DNA of 64,000 bases, from contig JAGGDC010000001.1 of the NCBI GenBank assembly GCA_020809425.1, forward strand, positions 1,426,001 through 1,490,000, in the 5' to 3' direction. Below the pieces are notes generated by a model that saw only the letters and a list, made by a program, of their open reading frames with translations, searched no databases and was not told the DNA's origin. How positions within the stretch are numbered: position 1 is the first letter of the stretch; every line of letters begins with the position of its first letter. The translations under genes and the position numbers were made by a program. Of the stretch, positions 1 to 11,252 are shown piece by piece. The stretch is from Candidatus Synoicihabitans palmerolidicus. Its GTDB lineage: Bacteria > Verrucomicrobiota > Verrucomicrobiia > Opitutales > Opitutaceae.

Positions 1-154
1 TCACCAAACTACAACTGGTATGCTGGCAAAATACACTCACCAGACCGGTTTCGATTCCACTGCGCCGCACCACCGCCGCGACTTCGTCCGTGATCTCGAA
101 TGTTCCTGCCTTTCTGGTAGGCCAGCTGATGGTCTCCTGTAACGTACTGCTCAT
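1..154 (-). CDS. YjbQ/UPF0047 family protein, N-terminal part only
   Basis: Reading the minus strand from the ATG at 154 gives MSSTLQETISWPTRKAG, then a conserved-looking stretch ending in FCQHTSCSLV at the window edge. The HTSC(S/A) motif is typical of the YjbQ/UPF0047 family (some members described as thiamine phosphate synthases, cellular role poorly defined). Only about 51 of roughly 135-140 residues are visible. The gene lies downstream of the anti-sigma-like gene, 121 bases away, on the same strand. Confidence 0.75.
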   Translation of the reverse strand, partial: MSSTLQETISWPTRKAGTFEITDEVAAVVRRSGIETGLVSVFCQHTSCSLV

Positions 155-275
155 CACCCCAACAAGTAAACATGTTCTCCCGCCCGCAATCTCCTAGCTA
201 GGACCCAGCCGGGATCTCATAAAATAACCCAACCGCTAAGACGGGCGGGTCGTAAAAAGAATCTGCTGAGAATCG

Positions 276-1120
276 TTAGAACTTCAGCGTCAGACGGTCA
301 CCACCTGCGGTCAACCGACGTACTGATTCATAGAGCTGATCATCACTCAAACGGCTGGCAATTTGCGTGATGAATATCACGCCCATCATCAGCTGAGCCA
401 TCCGCCGCGTAGTCTGACGCCGCTCCGTTGTAGGCGAACAAACGATCACGAGTCGTGTTCGGCGAGCTCACCTCGCTCAACGGTTCCGCCGTGGGCGCGG
501 ACGAAGTCAATTGCAACTGCGGCTGACTGAGCAATCGAATCAGGCTCGGTTGCTCAGCTTCAATGACCGCCAAATTGGCCGCGATCGAACGAGCTGACGG
601 GGAATCGTGCTTCAGTGCCTGCATGGGCGCAGCCGCAACTCCCGCCCAAACCACCAAAGGTGATATGCTGACCGGATCGACGAGCGTATTTTCGAGCTCT
701 AAATTCTCCAACTGGTCCGCGGACAAGGCGGGCACTGACTCGATCGGTTCAGCTTCAACCTGGGCCACTACTTCGCTCACAAGATTCAATTCCATTGAAA
801 CCACCCTGGATCCAGCATGAATGGCGGCCGCCGACGGCGTATATGCAAATTCCAAACCCGGTTCCCGGTATTCCCGGAACGAAAGAAAAGTAACCGCAAA
901 AACCGCCGCTGCCCCCATGGGCATCTGGTAGCGCGATAGCCCGACCATCAAACGAGGCAGCACAAACCACCAACGCTTAGGCTCAATCGCCGCCGCACGT
1001 TGCCGGACATGGCACTCCCGCTGAAAATCATCCCAAAACTCCGGCGACGGCCGTTCGGCCCGTTTCACCGCGAAAAGGTCGTCCAAGGCAATGTTCTGGG
1101 GTTTTTTTTTCCGGCATCAT
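276..1120 (-). CDS. Anti-sigma-factor-like protein, paired with the ECF sigma gene (frameshifted)
   Basis: The ATG at 1120-1118 overlaps the TGA of the sigma gene (ATGA), so the two are translationally coupled. The reading frame is lost in an A9 run near 1102-1110 and regained to read ALDDLFAVKRAERPSPEFWD. A second shift near 395-400 restores the true C-terminus SRLSDDQLYESVRRLTAGG, ending at the TAA at 276. The protein has one probable membrane segment (around MGAAAVFAVTFLSF) after a basic cytoplasmic N-terminus, the layout of anti-sigma factors. No known anti-sigma domain signature was recognised, so the role rests on position and topology. Confidence 0.55.
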
Positions 1121-1784
1121 GAGCGCAAGTAGGTCTGCAGTTCGGACTGAAGAATTTATTTAGCGTAGTGGAGACGAGAACGAACGGTTCCCACCGAACA
1201 GCCCACCACTTCGGCGATCTGTTCATGGTTTAATCCATCAATTTCAAACAAAGTTACCACGATGCGATGCTTGATAGTCAGTTTTGGCATCGCCTCGTTA
1301 ATTTTTCCGGAAGTTCACGGACATAGACCTCACGGTCAGCCCCATCTTTATCCGTAAGTTGGGCAAGAAGTTCCGTGGTCTTGTCGTCTTCGGTGATTTT
1401 CTCGAAACTGAAAAATGTGCGTAATTGCGACTTTCTAAGATGACTCAAGGTCGAATTTACCGCGATTCGATACAACCAGGTGAAAAATGAGGATTGTCCC
1501 TGAAAGCGGGTGATCGACTGAAATGCCTTGATGAATGAGTCCTGCGTCAGGTCCGCCGCATCTTCTCGATTTGACGTCATGTTGTAGATCAACCCGAACA
1601 CACGTTCCCGGTAACGTAGGACCAATTGATCAAATGCCGCCACTTCACCTGCTTGTACGCAGACTACGATTTCCCAGTCACTGTCAGCCTCGTGCTCCCG
1701 CTCTGCCGAGCTGACTAGCGACTTACTTAGGACTTTGGATGCGACCGACATGAATGCTCGCTTTGATCCGATCCCGCTCTGCAA
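1117..1784 (-). CDS. ECF (sigma-70 family) RNA polymerase sigma factor, with one frameshift and one internal stop
   Basis: Region 2 is clear: AFDQLVLRYRERVFGLIYNM, then DAADLTQDSFIKAFQ and FFTWLYRIAVNSTLSHLRK. The frame breaks in an A5 run near 1303 (A6 would keep it). The next frame gives region 4, HEQIAEVVGCSVGTVRSRLH, a helix-turn-helix that would bind the -35 element. A TAA at 1156-1158 interrupts the last residues, which otherwise read ILQSELQTYLRS to the TGA at 1117; a CAA would restore glutamine. The start may be the ATG at 1751 (MSVASK) rather than 1784. It follows the polyprenyl synthase by 22 bases and is coupled to the anti-sigma-like gene. Confidence 0.8.
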
Positions 1785-1806
1785 GCAATCGGAAAGATCG
1801 GCCCCA

Positions 1807-2934
1807 TCACCCCTCCGTCGGTCTCAAGGTCTCCACTTGAGCCCGCAAAACACTACTCAATGAGGTCAATCGTGGCACCGCAGGCAGCCCACTATACGGG
1901 GCCAACGCTTTTTCTCCGACGATCAACTGTTCCTCCAACGCTGCCTTCACCCGGTCAAAGATCGCACAAGCTCTCATCTGCCTTAACCGTAATTCTATGT
2001 TGGGCTTGGCTTTACCCGTAATCTCCGCCAGTAGCCCCGCCTTTTCCTCTCCCGGCAATAAATCCGCCAACTCCAGCAAAGGCAACGTGAGCTTTCCACT
2101 GACCAGATCGATGCCGAGAGTCTTGCCGATCTTCGATTCCTCGCCGAAGAAATCCGCCAAATCATCGAAAATCTGGTAAGCAATCCCCAATTGACGTCCA
2201 TAAATGGTCGCAGCCTCCACCATCTCGGTATCGTAACCTCCCAACCGGCTCCCCAAACGGCAAGATACTCTGAACAATTCCGCCGTCTTGAGATCAATCA
2301 CTCGGTAATAGTCGTCGCGAGTTATCTCCGTCGTGCCTCGTCGCATTGTCTGGATGATCTCACCCGAACATACTCGCCGGGTGGACTCTCCCACCGCCGA
2401 ACACACCTCGGTCGCGGGAAACTGTGCCGCCAGGTGCAGGGCATGCGCAAATAACGCGTCGCCCAACAACACCGCCGCTTCCGGTCCAAATGAACGCACC
2501 GCCGTATCTCGGCCCCGACGGATGTTTGCCTCATCCATGATGTCATCATGGACTAAAGTCGCCAAATGAACCAGCTCCACGACCGCGGCGACCTTGACCA
2601 AATCGGAAGACACCTCGTCGTTCCGCCAACCGCTCAGAAAAACCAAGGCGGGTCGAATGCGTTTTCCTGAAGTATCAATACAGTAGTCCGCCATTTGCCG
2701 AACCTCCGGCTCAAAAGCCTGGATCTGTTCGTGTAGACATGTCTCGAGCGCTTGCACATGAGGCCTCAATCGCGCGAAAACCGAAGGGAAATCTAGCACG
2801 GGGGCTCCTTTGCTGGCGTGGACGTCGCGGAAGGCATCAGTCAACCACCTAAATACGGATCGCTCGCTTTGGCTAACCAATAGTAACGGAATAAGCTCGC
2901 GTTGTAGCCCATTGCTCCAGTGCTTAAAACTCAC
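1807..2934 (-). CDS. Polyprenyl diphosphate synthase (IspB/octaprenyl type)
   Basis: This is a trans-isoprenyl diphosphate synthase of the all-alpha class. It condenses isopentenyl diphosphate onto an allylic diphosphate to make the quinone side chain. Both aspartate-rich Mg-binding motifs are present: DDIMDEANIRRG (about residue 142) and FDDLADFFG (about residue 265), with GKRIRPALVFL earlier. At 375 residues it is 40-50 longer than typical family members, so the first ~45 residues may be over-extended or a genuine N-terminal addition. The open reading frame is intact. It probably heads the operon that includes the sigma gene. Confidence 0.88.
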   Translation of the reverse strand: MSFKHWSNGLQRELIPLLLVSQSERSVFRWLTDAFRDVHASKGAPVLDFPSVFARLRPHVQALETCLHEQIQAFEPEVRQMADYCIDTSGKRIRPALVFLSGWRNDEVSSDLVKVAAVVELVHLATLVHDDIMDEANIRRGRDTAVRSFGPEAAVLLGDALFAHALHLAAQFPATEVCSAVGESTRRVCSGEIIQTMRRGTTEITRDDYYRVIDLKTAELFRVSCRLGSRLGGYDTEMVEAATIYGRQLGIAYQIFDDLADFFGEESKIGKTLGIDLVSGKLTLPLLELADLLPGEEKAGLLAEITGKAKPNIELRLRQMRACAIFDRVKAALEEQLIVGEKALAPYSGLPAVPRLTSLSSVLRAQVETLRPTEG

Positions 2935-2986
2935 TCAATAAAGTGCTATTACACTTACGAGCGATTCCCCTTTCCTCATCGTCTTG

Positions 2987-3572
2987 ATGCTCGGCGCAGG
3001 AGTCTACGTGACTTAGGATATGGAGACAGGGCTACCTGTCTCACCAGCGAGGAGAATCCTTTTACGGCGGTTTGCCGGGTGCCTCCCCCGCCTCTCTGAA
3101 CATCTGCCTCGTCGCAGGACTGGGGGGATTGATCATTGTCGGTCTGGAAACCTGGGGAGAATCAGCTCTCAATATTTCGGCCGAGCAATCGGAGATCACC
3201 GTGCTCTTCGGCCTCTACAAGTTGGTCGCCGCCATCATCGAAGAGATCATATTCCGGGGTTACCTCGTCCCCAACGAACGTCGGGGGCGCTGGATCCGTT
3301 GGGAGGCAATTATTGGAGCCTCCGTCGTATTCGCAGCACTGCACCCATTTTTGTGGAGTTGGGAAGACTCCGAGTGGGAATGGACCTTCACCACCAAGGG
3401 TTGGTTCAGCACCGCGGCGGTCTTCGTCAGCTCGCTATGGTTCTACACGGTGCGCTTTCTTCCCGGTAACCCTCACCGGTCGCTGCTGCCCTGCTTTGTC
3501 GCGCACGCATCGAAAAACCTCGCCGTTTTCGCCGTGAAAGCCGCGCAAGGCTTCGTGGTCGCGCGTTGGTAG
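2987..3572 (+). CDS. CPBP-family intramembrane metalloprotease (CAAX protease/bacteriocin-processing type), frameshifted N-terminus
   Basis: The catalytic EExxxR signature is seen as EEIIFRGYLVPNERR, followed by hydrophobic segments with the later conserved histidines in AALHPFLWSW and FVAHASKNL. Upstream in another frame lies a hydrophobic stretch, FLIVLMLGAGVYVT, then a shift near 3015-3022 into WRQGYLSHQRGESFYGG, which joins the main frame. The start is therefore probably near 2987 rather than 3072. Homologues are multi-pass membrane proteases of often unknown substrate. It is divergent from the polyprenyl synthase gene. Confidence 0.75.
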
Positions 3573-3758
3573 GGACGCACCCAACTGCCGTCCTACGCGG
3601 AACCGCGTCAACAAAAGTCAAAGCGCAGAGGACCTGCCATCGAGGCCCCATTGCTTTGGCATGAGAGCTTCCAGTGACCGACAGCGTTGCCGCGTGTCCA
3701 CGCATTCCCTCCCCTCCCAAACACTTAAAAGTGCGTGGAGGGGCGTTGCAGAAACCAA
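3573..3758. other. Intergenic region between convergent genes
   Basis: Separates the CPBP protease from the 3' end of the Ig-repeat gene. No convincing terminator hairpin or small gene seen. Confidence 0.5.
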
Positions 3759-6700
3759 CTACTGCACTTCGTAAACTTCTACGATCGCAACACCTGAATC
3801 CCCATCGCCACTGGAGACCAGTGCGGTATAGGCTCCCGGCGGCAATGTGATCAGGAGAACCGCGTCCTTGCTGCCGCTTTTCAGTGCAAACGCCCCGACT
3901 TGGGCTGCCGTTTGGGCGCCTTCACTCGCGTCATTGCCGCGTTCTCAGTCGTCGTTCTCACGCACTTCAGCGCCATCCGACTGGCGGACCAAACGAAGCT
4001 CCGGATTGGAAAGCGGATCACTGATCCCGAACTTCGATAAAGTGGGACCGACTGCACGGATTAAGATCCGCTTGGGCGTACTCCCGTTAATGATAACCCC
4101 AGCAATGAGAAGCTGATCTCCCGGACCGACTTCGCCTCGAGTGGAGACGTTTAATACCTTTTCTGAAGAGAACGCGGTGGGCTCATCAATATCGTAAACT
4201 TCAACCAAGCCCACTCCCGTGGCACCGCCAACTCCCGCGACCGACGCCGTATAGGAGCCCGGCGCCAACGTCTGGACCAACGCCGCATCCGCACTGCCAC
4301 TCGGTAACGTAAACGCCCCTACGATGGCCGAAGCGGCCGGCACATTGGGATCGCTTCCCCAATCGTCGTTAGATCCCACCACGGTTTCACCTTGGTAAAG
4401 TTTGAGCGTCGGCTCACTGATCAGCACCGCTGACTCCGTAATTTGCCAGGGTCGGTCCAATCGCCCGCAACAACACACGCTTCGGTGCTGATCCGTTCAC
4501 GACAAATCCGGCTACCAATATCGCGTCGCCAGTGCCCACTCGACCGCGAGTCGACAAGTTGCGCAGGAAACCATCCGCGGCCGGAGCGCGGAGAACTCAC
4601 CGCGCCCGAAAACGTGCCGGCTACCGTACCAGTGACTGTTCCGGTCAAAAATCCCGTGTCAGGATCTATCCGCCCCTTCAGCGTCCCGCCTCGCACCGTT
4701 GGTATCTCAAAACCACCGTCACTGGACAAGTTGCCCGGCTCGGATACGTCCTGACTATCACCGTCCGTCACATAGAACGTGACCGAAGCATCCGTGCCGA
4801 TCAGGGCGATCAACATACTATCACCGATTCCCGCCAAGCTGCCATACACAACCCCGGTCGGTCCAGAGTAATTCGATGCACCACCGATTTTCACCGTGCC
4901 ACTGAATGTCACTCGATCACCATCGAAATGACCGACAACACCCGAATCAAAGGTCTCTCCCGAAAGCATCGTATTGTCTCCCGTGACCAACGAGAAATCT
5001 CCTCCGGCGTCCACTTCGGCTCCGGTGTAGAAATAGATCTCAGGGTCCCCGCCGCCTGTCGTGAGAGGATTGGAATACGCAATTAGGGTAACACCTCGGC
5101 TCCCTTGCTTCGCCATCGTGAAGGAACCCTGCTCTGTACCGCCCAAATAGATGCCACTGTAGAGGGTATCCGCATCGTCCGCATCTAGCACCGCGACCGT
5201 GATCAACTCGGTCAAAGCGCTTAATCCTCCGTTGTCAGTCGCCCGAGCTTCCAACCGATAAACACCGGTCGAGTTGGGCATCCAAGTCACCGAGAAGGGT
5301 CCGGCCGTGTCGCGCGCCCCAATTTGCACCCCATTGGCGAAGAAATCCACGCCATCAATGCTGCCATTGGTGTCCGTCGTCGTGGCTTGAAGTTCAACCG
5401 AACTCCCCAGCAACACGGACGCGCCATTGCTGGGGAAAGTGAGCGCCACGTCCGGGGCCCCGTTGGCCGAGGCATTAACGGTCACCGCGGTCGAATTGGT
5501 CTGATTTCCCGAGTTATCAAATGCGCGCGCTACGATGGAAAACGCACCGGCGCTTTGTGGCGTCCAAGTCGCGGTGAATGGCGATGAGTTGGCGGATGCG
5601 ATCTGAATTCCGTTCACCAAGAAAGCGACCGATACGATCGTGCCATCGGTATCCCCTGCTTCCGCCAATAGAGAAACCGGCGTGCCTTGTTGCACCGAAG
5701 TGCCACTTGAAGGCGAAATCATCGCCACAGCGGGCGAGCCGTTTGCCACCACCGCGACCGACACGCTCGCGCTGGTGGTCTGGTTTCCTGATCCATCGAC
5801 CGCCACCGCATGTAGCGAATAGGTGCCCGATGAGGACGGAATCCAGCTAGTCACATAAGGTTCCGTCGTGTCCGCTTCCCCTTGTGGTTTGCCATCAACA
5901 AAGAACTGCACACTCGCCACCTGCCCGTCAGAATCCAAGGCGGAGGCAATGATACTGGCGTTGCATCCTGTGATCAACGCATCCCCGTTGCTCGGCGTGA
6001 CAATCGAAACTGTCGGTGCCGCCGAACTGGAATCCGCCGCCGTAACGCTAACCGCGGCACTCGAAGACTGATTGCCGGAATTATCAGTCGCCCTCGCCGT
6101 CAAGGAATAGACGCCAGGTGAAGTTGGCGTCCACTCGACCACATATGGTGCGACCACGTCTGCCGCCCCGAGAGGTTGACCATCCAGATACACTTGCACC
6201 GAAGCCACCGACCCATCGCCATCAGTCGCCGCCACGATAATCGAAGTCGAGGAACCTGTCTGCACCGTTGATCCACTGGCCGGAGAATTCACCGCCACCG
6301 AGGGCAATCCGCCACTGAGATCATCGACGTTTACCGTCACCACGGAACCCGTAACCAAGTTGCCATCGTTGTCCGTCGCTCTGGCCTCAACTTGATAGTG
6401 GGCCACCGAAGTCGGAGTCCATTCCGTGCTGTAAGGGTACACCGTGTCCGTACCGATGAGGACCGAGTTCGCATAGAATTGCACCTTGGTCACATTGCCA
6501 TCCGTGTCGGCGGCCGCCGCATTAATCAGCAATCCCGTATTCACCGTATGCGTGCCCCCCCCCTGTGGGTGAGGTGATAGTGACCGTGGGAGCGTCGCCG
6601 ACCACCCCGCCGCCTCCGCCGGTCCCTCCACTGCCTTGCACCATGACCGAAACTCCCTCCGACAGCGTGGATAACCCGAGATCATCCGTCGCCAGCGCAG

Positions 6701-8352
6701 AGAGAGAGGCCGTAGGATCATCGGGATCGGGCTCGTCTGGAGTCCAAGTCACCACAAAAGGAGACGTGCAATTTTCACCGATAAAAGTACCACCGACAAA
6801 AAACTGCACGGATTCGATTGTGCCGTCACTGTCAGAAGCGGAGGCATTTATAGTGATGGAGGAACCAGCCGATACTGCGACCCCATTGGAAGGAGAATTG
6901 ATGGAAACCGCCGGCGGCGCGGAGATCTGAATCGTATTCACCGGCGATGCGACGACATTGTTTTTGTCGTCGTAGCCCAAAGCGCTGATCAGGTAGCTGC
7001 CGACTGCAGTGGGGGTCCACTCAGCCGTATACGGAAAGGTCAAATCAGTCGCGAAGAGCACCCCGTCGACATAAATTTCCATTCTTTCGATTCTACCGTC
7101 CGAGTCGTTCGCCGTCATCGTGATGCCGATCGGATCCAAAGGAACCGCGATGATGGACTGATCCCCAGGTGCAGCCACCGTAAACGTGGGAATCGCCCCA
7201 ACCGCAGTCACCATCGCCACGGGAACCATACTGATTGAAAGGCTTCCACCATTACTGTCGGTCGAAATCGCCATGATGTTCACGGTTGAGCCAGAAGGGG
7301 CGGTCGGGGTGTAAATGTAAGAGTAGGGTGCAGTGACATCTGTGCCTATCGACGACCCATCAGCGAAAGACTCCATTTGAGAAATGGATCCCTGCTGGGG
7401 AGTCGCATCTGCTTTAATCGTAACCGAGGAACCTACCGGAACTAAAGTTCCGGGGAGCGGACTGGTAATCGTCGTTCCAGTCGCATAAAACCTAATCGAA
7501 GGGGAGGTAACTGTGGTGGCACCGTCAGTGGCGGTCACCGGTAGATAATAGACCCCAGGTCGTGGCGGCACCCAACTCGCGGTATCCTCACCCAAGACCG
7601 GCGACGGCGAAGCTCCAAGGGTGACTCCATTGACAAAAACCGCGTAGGTGAAGCTGTCATTCGTGAAAGTGCCGCGCGCCAAGGCCGTAAAAGACACTAT
7701 GGTATTCGATGGCGCATAGGCCTCATTGGGTGGATCAAAAACCGAGCCTACTGCGATTGCGGCCGTGGCTTCGGCATCATCGCCGCCCCCCGCCTGAGAA
7801 CGTGATGGCCGGGGCAATGTATCCCGATCCAGCCGAGCTCACCGTCACGGTCGAGACACTACCCAGCAGGGATACCACCGCGGTTGCAGAAGTGCCCGGA
7901 TCTGTAGCAGCAGGGGTAATCGTCACCGCAGGAACCGAGGTGTAGCCTGAACCCGGGTCGGTAACAATGATCCCAGTAACCGCGCTGCCACTCACAGTCG
8001 CTTGGGCGGTTGCGCTCGTGCTGCCTCCAGCCGGAGCCGCGATGGTTACCGTAGGCGTCAAACTATATCCGGACCCTCCGTTGGTAAGCATGATGCTGTC
8101 CACGTAGCTATCCAATGTCGCTGTAGCGGGCGCCCCGGTTCCGATTCCTGTAATGGCAACCGTGGGGGCCGAGGTATAGCTGGATCCTCCATCCGTAACC
8201 GTGAATGAACTGATTGAGCCGTCCGTGGTGGATACGCGGATGATATCAACCCGCAGCACGGGAGACTCTTGCGCGGAGAGACTCGGAAGCAGGATGACGA
8301 ACACGAGCAGCGCGCTCCTCAGTCCGGTCCAAGTTTTAAATATTCGTTTCAT
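3759..8352 (-). CDS. Large secreted surface protein with about eight Ig-like repeats (three or more frameshifts)
   Basis: Reconstructed from consecutive frames as one protein of roughly 1530 residues. It starts with a signal peptide ([19 protein letters not shown]...LSAQ), then three to four GSGYxxxPxVxI beta repeats. About eight ~90-residue bacterial Ig-like (Big_7-type) repeats follow, each with a D(S/T)DG motif, VQFxVDG and a (V/T)xWTP...ARATDNSGN ending. After these comes a beta-rich domain of ~200 residues. Two copies of a domain with NxSTRGxVGxGD, LIAG and KRxLIRAxGPTL close the protein, a repeat common in verrucomicrobial surface proteins. It ends VEVYEVQ at the TAG at 3759. Frame breaks lie near 7790, 6550-6560, 4440-4600 and 3940-3950. 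It starts 35 bases after the secretin gene, so it may be a substrate or partner of that system. Confidence 0.75.
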
Positions 8353-8387
8353 GTCTGATCCTTTCGCGATGAGTTCCAGCTGGTGGA

Positions 8388-10156
8388 TCAGGGTTGCGTA
8401 TCTGTGGCGAGGGGCGGGGCGAAGGGATCGGATCCGTCTCGGAACCCTGGGAATTCATCCTCTCTCAAATTCATTCGTCGCACCGAACGGGGATCGAACA
8501 CTGCGCCAATCTCAGCTCCGTCCGCTGAAACCGTTTTGGCAGTGATGAAAATGAGCAAGTTGCGCACATCCTCCGTCTTACTACTCGAACGGAAAAGGCG
8601 GCCCAGGCCGGGAATCGAACCCAGCAACGGCACCCTGGTTTCACCATCCGAGGCATTCGATTCGATCAATCCGCCAATTCCCATGGTGAAGCCGTCTCGC
8701 AACGAGACCTGCGTCTTGGCTTTACGCGTCGCAATAATGGGAATCTCCGCGCCGCCGGCACCGCCAAAACTGGTGAAACCATTCTGACTGCTGACCTCCG
8801 GTTCAATCGTCAGCTTGATGCAGCCCTGCGCATTCACTTGCGGCGTGACCTTCAGAATAATGCCCACTGGCCGGTATTCGAAACCACTGACCTCAAACGT
8901 ACCGCGTTCCGCCTTGTATGTGTAATTGGGTATCGGATACTCAGCCCCCACGTGGATCTGGGCTTCCGTATTATTGAGCGTCACCACGGTCGGGTTCGAA
9001 ACCAGTTTGGTCTGATTTTGAGTCTTCAGCGCACTCAAAATAAGCGCGAACTGATCCGCCGAAAACACGGCTGATGTCGAGCGCGTCGTTCATCCGCTTC
9101 CGATCAAATTACGCAAATTGCTAAAGGTATCCGAAACATCATTGGTGGTGGTGACCGTGTCCGTGATCGTATCTGTTAGGGAGTTTGTGCTCCCGAGGTT
9201 GGAAGACACGTTACTGGAATTCGTCGCGGTAGACGTTCCTCCATTTGAACTGACGCCAAGCGAAGCTGAGGACTGCGAACCACTCGTGCTGGTATTATTC
9301 GACAAATTTTCGTTTTCACGCGTCGAAACGGTACCGAAATTGTTGGTGCTCCCCGCACTATCGGACGTGTCGTAAGTATTCCCGCGAGTGCTGTCATAGT
9401 TGCGGCCAATGCCACTCACGCCGACTTGATACCCACTCAACGATGTCCAGTTCACTCCGATGTTCTTCACATCACGGTCAGTGACCTCAATGAACTTGGA
9501 TTTAATCATGACTTGATCCGTCGCCTGGTCGAGTTGCTCAATGATCGGACGAATCCTACTCAACCGAGAAGGACGCTCCGTGATCACCAACGCATTGGTG
9601 CGAATTCACCACAATCCGACCTCCGACTGCCGCATCGACCAAGGGCGTAATCGACCCCTGCAAATCAGACGCCCGAGCGTAATTGATTACAAATACGTCG
9701 GTGGTCATCGGTTCCTGTAACAAGGACGCCTGACTCACGACCTTGATGATGTTTCCTTCCTCGACGAAAGGGAAGCCCACAGGAGAAAGCACGACCTCGA
9801 AAATCTGTCGCCACGTCACGTAATTTGATCGACGTATTGCCCGGCCAAGTGTCCGGGATCACCAGGTTCAGCTCAAAAAGATCGGCCACGTTGCGCAGAA
9901 TGTTTCGAATCTCCTTGTCGGGAAAATCCACCGACAAGACTTCATTGCCCATGGACACCGATGACGCCGTGACTTCGTCGGCAATGACCACGGTGGGGGC
10001 AGCGGGAGCTTCAGGTTCTTCAACCGCCATCCCATCTGCCTCCAGGGGAGGAAGAGGCTCTGAGGGGAAAGGTTAATCCGGTTGGGTTTGCGCGCTGAGT
10101 GTCAGGCTCGCGATAAGAGCTCCCCCGAGGAGGGCGAGAATCGTTTTAGTCCTCAT
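8388..10156 (-). CDS. Secretin (PilQ/GspD family outer-membrane channel), frameshifted
   Basis: The ATG at 10156 begins a signal peptide ([18 protein letters not shown]), followed by a Pro/Glu-rich linker. N-terminal secretin modules come next ([19 protein letters not shown] and [18 protein letters not shown]). A Ser/Thr/Asn-rich low-complexity insert of about 80 residues (9120-9400) follows. The C-terminal secretin core has [12 protein letters not shown] and then [14 protein letters not shown], the diagnostic VPxLGxIPxLGxLF motif. Breaks occur near 10075, 9830, 9600 and 9075-9090. It would form the outer-membrane pore of a type IV pilus-like or type II secretion-like machine. Its start is two bases after the upstream pilP-like gene. 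Confidence 0.85.
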
Positions 10157-10158
10157 GG

Positions 10159-10665
10159 TCAGTTATTGGATTTGATCGGACGGGGGTATTCGGCTTCGCC
10201 GAGCCGAAGGGTAAAAAATGAAGATTCGATGGCGCTGATCACCAACGTATAGCGATTTCCTGCGTAAATGATCGGTAGCTCTCCGCCCACGCGGATTTTC
10301 TTTTGTCCAAATAGCAGGAGAGGCTGACCGCCCAGCATCATCGTGCCACTGGGATTAATCTCCGGAGCAATGGTCTCTAAAAGTTCGAAATTGTCTCTCG
10401 GTCCTCTCGGGGCAGCCACGGGAGTCTCCGTCTGATCACTTTCCACAGGTGCCACCTCTGGTTCAGGGCGATTCGGGAAAAACGGATTGTTTAGATCCTC
10501 CGTCAGCGGCTCCGGGAGCACTCGCGCGCTGAATGCGACCGCTTTTTCGACGGTGGGCATACGGCGCTTGGGCGAAAACACATTAGCCGCTTGAGCCCAA
10601 GCTTCACTCGCCAGGCCCAGTACCAAAATCAATCCCAACACTAATCTGAAATTCGCACGGTTCAT
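10159..10665 (-). CDS. PilP-like periplasmic protein of the pilus/secretion operon
   Basis: An intact 168-residue protein with a cleavable signal peptide (MNRANFRLVLGLILVLGLASEAWAQ, split here for reading as 25 residues). A proline-rich linker follows, and then a small C-terminal beta domain, RVGGELPIIYAGNRYTLVIS. Size, position between pilO and the secretin, and the Pro-rich linker plus C-terminal beta domain fit the PilP/GspC role of linking the inner-membrane platform to the secretin. Sequence identity to PilP cannot be shown by eye, so the name is positional. Its ATG overlaps the TGA of the pilO-like gene. Confidence 0.55.
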   Translation of the reverse strand: MNRANFRLVLGLILVLGLASEAWAQAANVFSPKRRMPTVEKAVAFSARVLPEPLTEDLNNPFFPNRPEPEVAPVESDQTETPVAAPRGPRDNFELLETIAPEINPSGTMMLGGQPLLLFGQKKIRVGGELPIIYAGNRYTLVISAIESSFFTLRLGEAEYPRPIKSNN

Positions 10666-11240
10666 TCTATTCCCAAGAGTTGAAGGTTCAAACTCAGTAC
10701 GATGGTCGGCTCCATTTCGTCTTCCGAGTCTGCTACCGCCGTTCGACTGGGAGAAAGGTTCGAGGATAGAAATTTTACAAAATGTGTCCCCGACTCCAAA
10801 TGGCGCACAAACTCCACAACTTGCCGGTACGTGCCTGCCACTGCCACGGTATAGGGCACGACAATAAACAACGCCCCTCCCTTTCCCTTCACCGCCGTGC
10901 CTTGCCGCAGGTCCAAGCGCTTAAGATCTAGCTCCGACTCCAACCGGTAAAAATACTGCAAGTTGTTCGCCAACGCAGAGGGGTTGATCGACCGCTTCCC
11001 AATGTCCTCAGCCGCGTCGTTCACCAAGTTAACATGTTCATCCAACCGCGCGGCGTAACGCAGGTTGTTCTTGAATCGAGCCCCCGTTCTCGCGCTCTGA
11101 TCGAGGTCGACGTCCAAATCATCCATGGTCCCGGATCTGACCGAACCGCCCACCCAAAGAGCCACCGCCAAAAACGCACAGCCCACTCCGATGGGGTGCT
11201 TCTTCACGAACGAAACGAGGAGTTGAGGATTAAATTCCAT
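10662..11240 (-). CDS. PilO-like inner-membrane assembly protein
   Basis: Intact, 192 residues. A short cytoplasmic N-terminus precedes one membrane helix (IGVGCAFLAVALWVGGSV). A helical/coiled stretch (YAARLDEHVNLVNDAAEDIG) follows, then an alpha/beta domain with VVPYTVAVAGTYRQVVEFV and a ...LSLNLQLLGIE end. This is the topology of PilO/GspM-type proteins and also of the Akkermansia Amuc_1100 protein, which is encoded in a comparable secretin operon. The relation to Amuc_1100 is inferred from gene order and fold type, not from an alignment. Confidence 0.6.
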   Translation of the reverse strand: MEFNPQLLVSFVKKHPIGVGCAFLAVALWVGGSVRSGTMDDLDVDLDQSARTGARFKNNLRYAARLDEHVNLVNDAAEDIGKRSINPSALANNLQYFYRLESELDLKRLDLRQGTAVKGKGGALFIVVPYTVAVAGTYRQVVEFVRHLESGTHFVKFLSSNLSPSRTAVADSEDEMEPTIVLSLNLQLLGIE

Positions 11241-11252
11241 GATGAAAACCAG

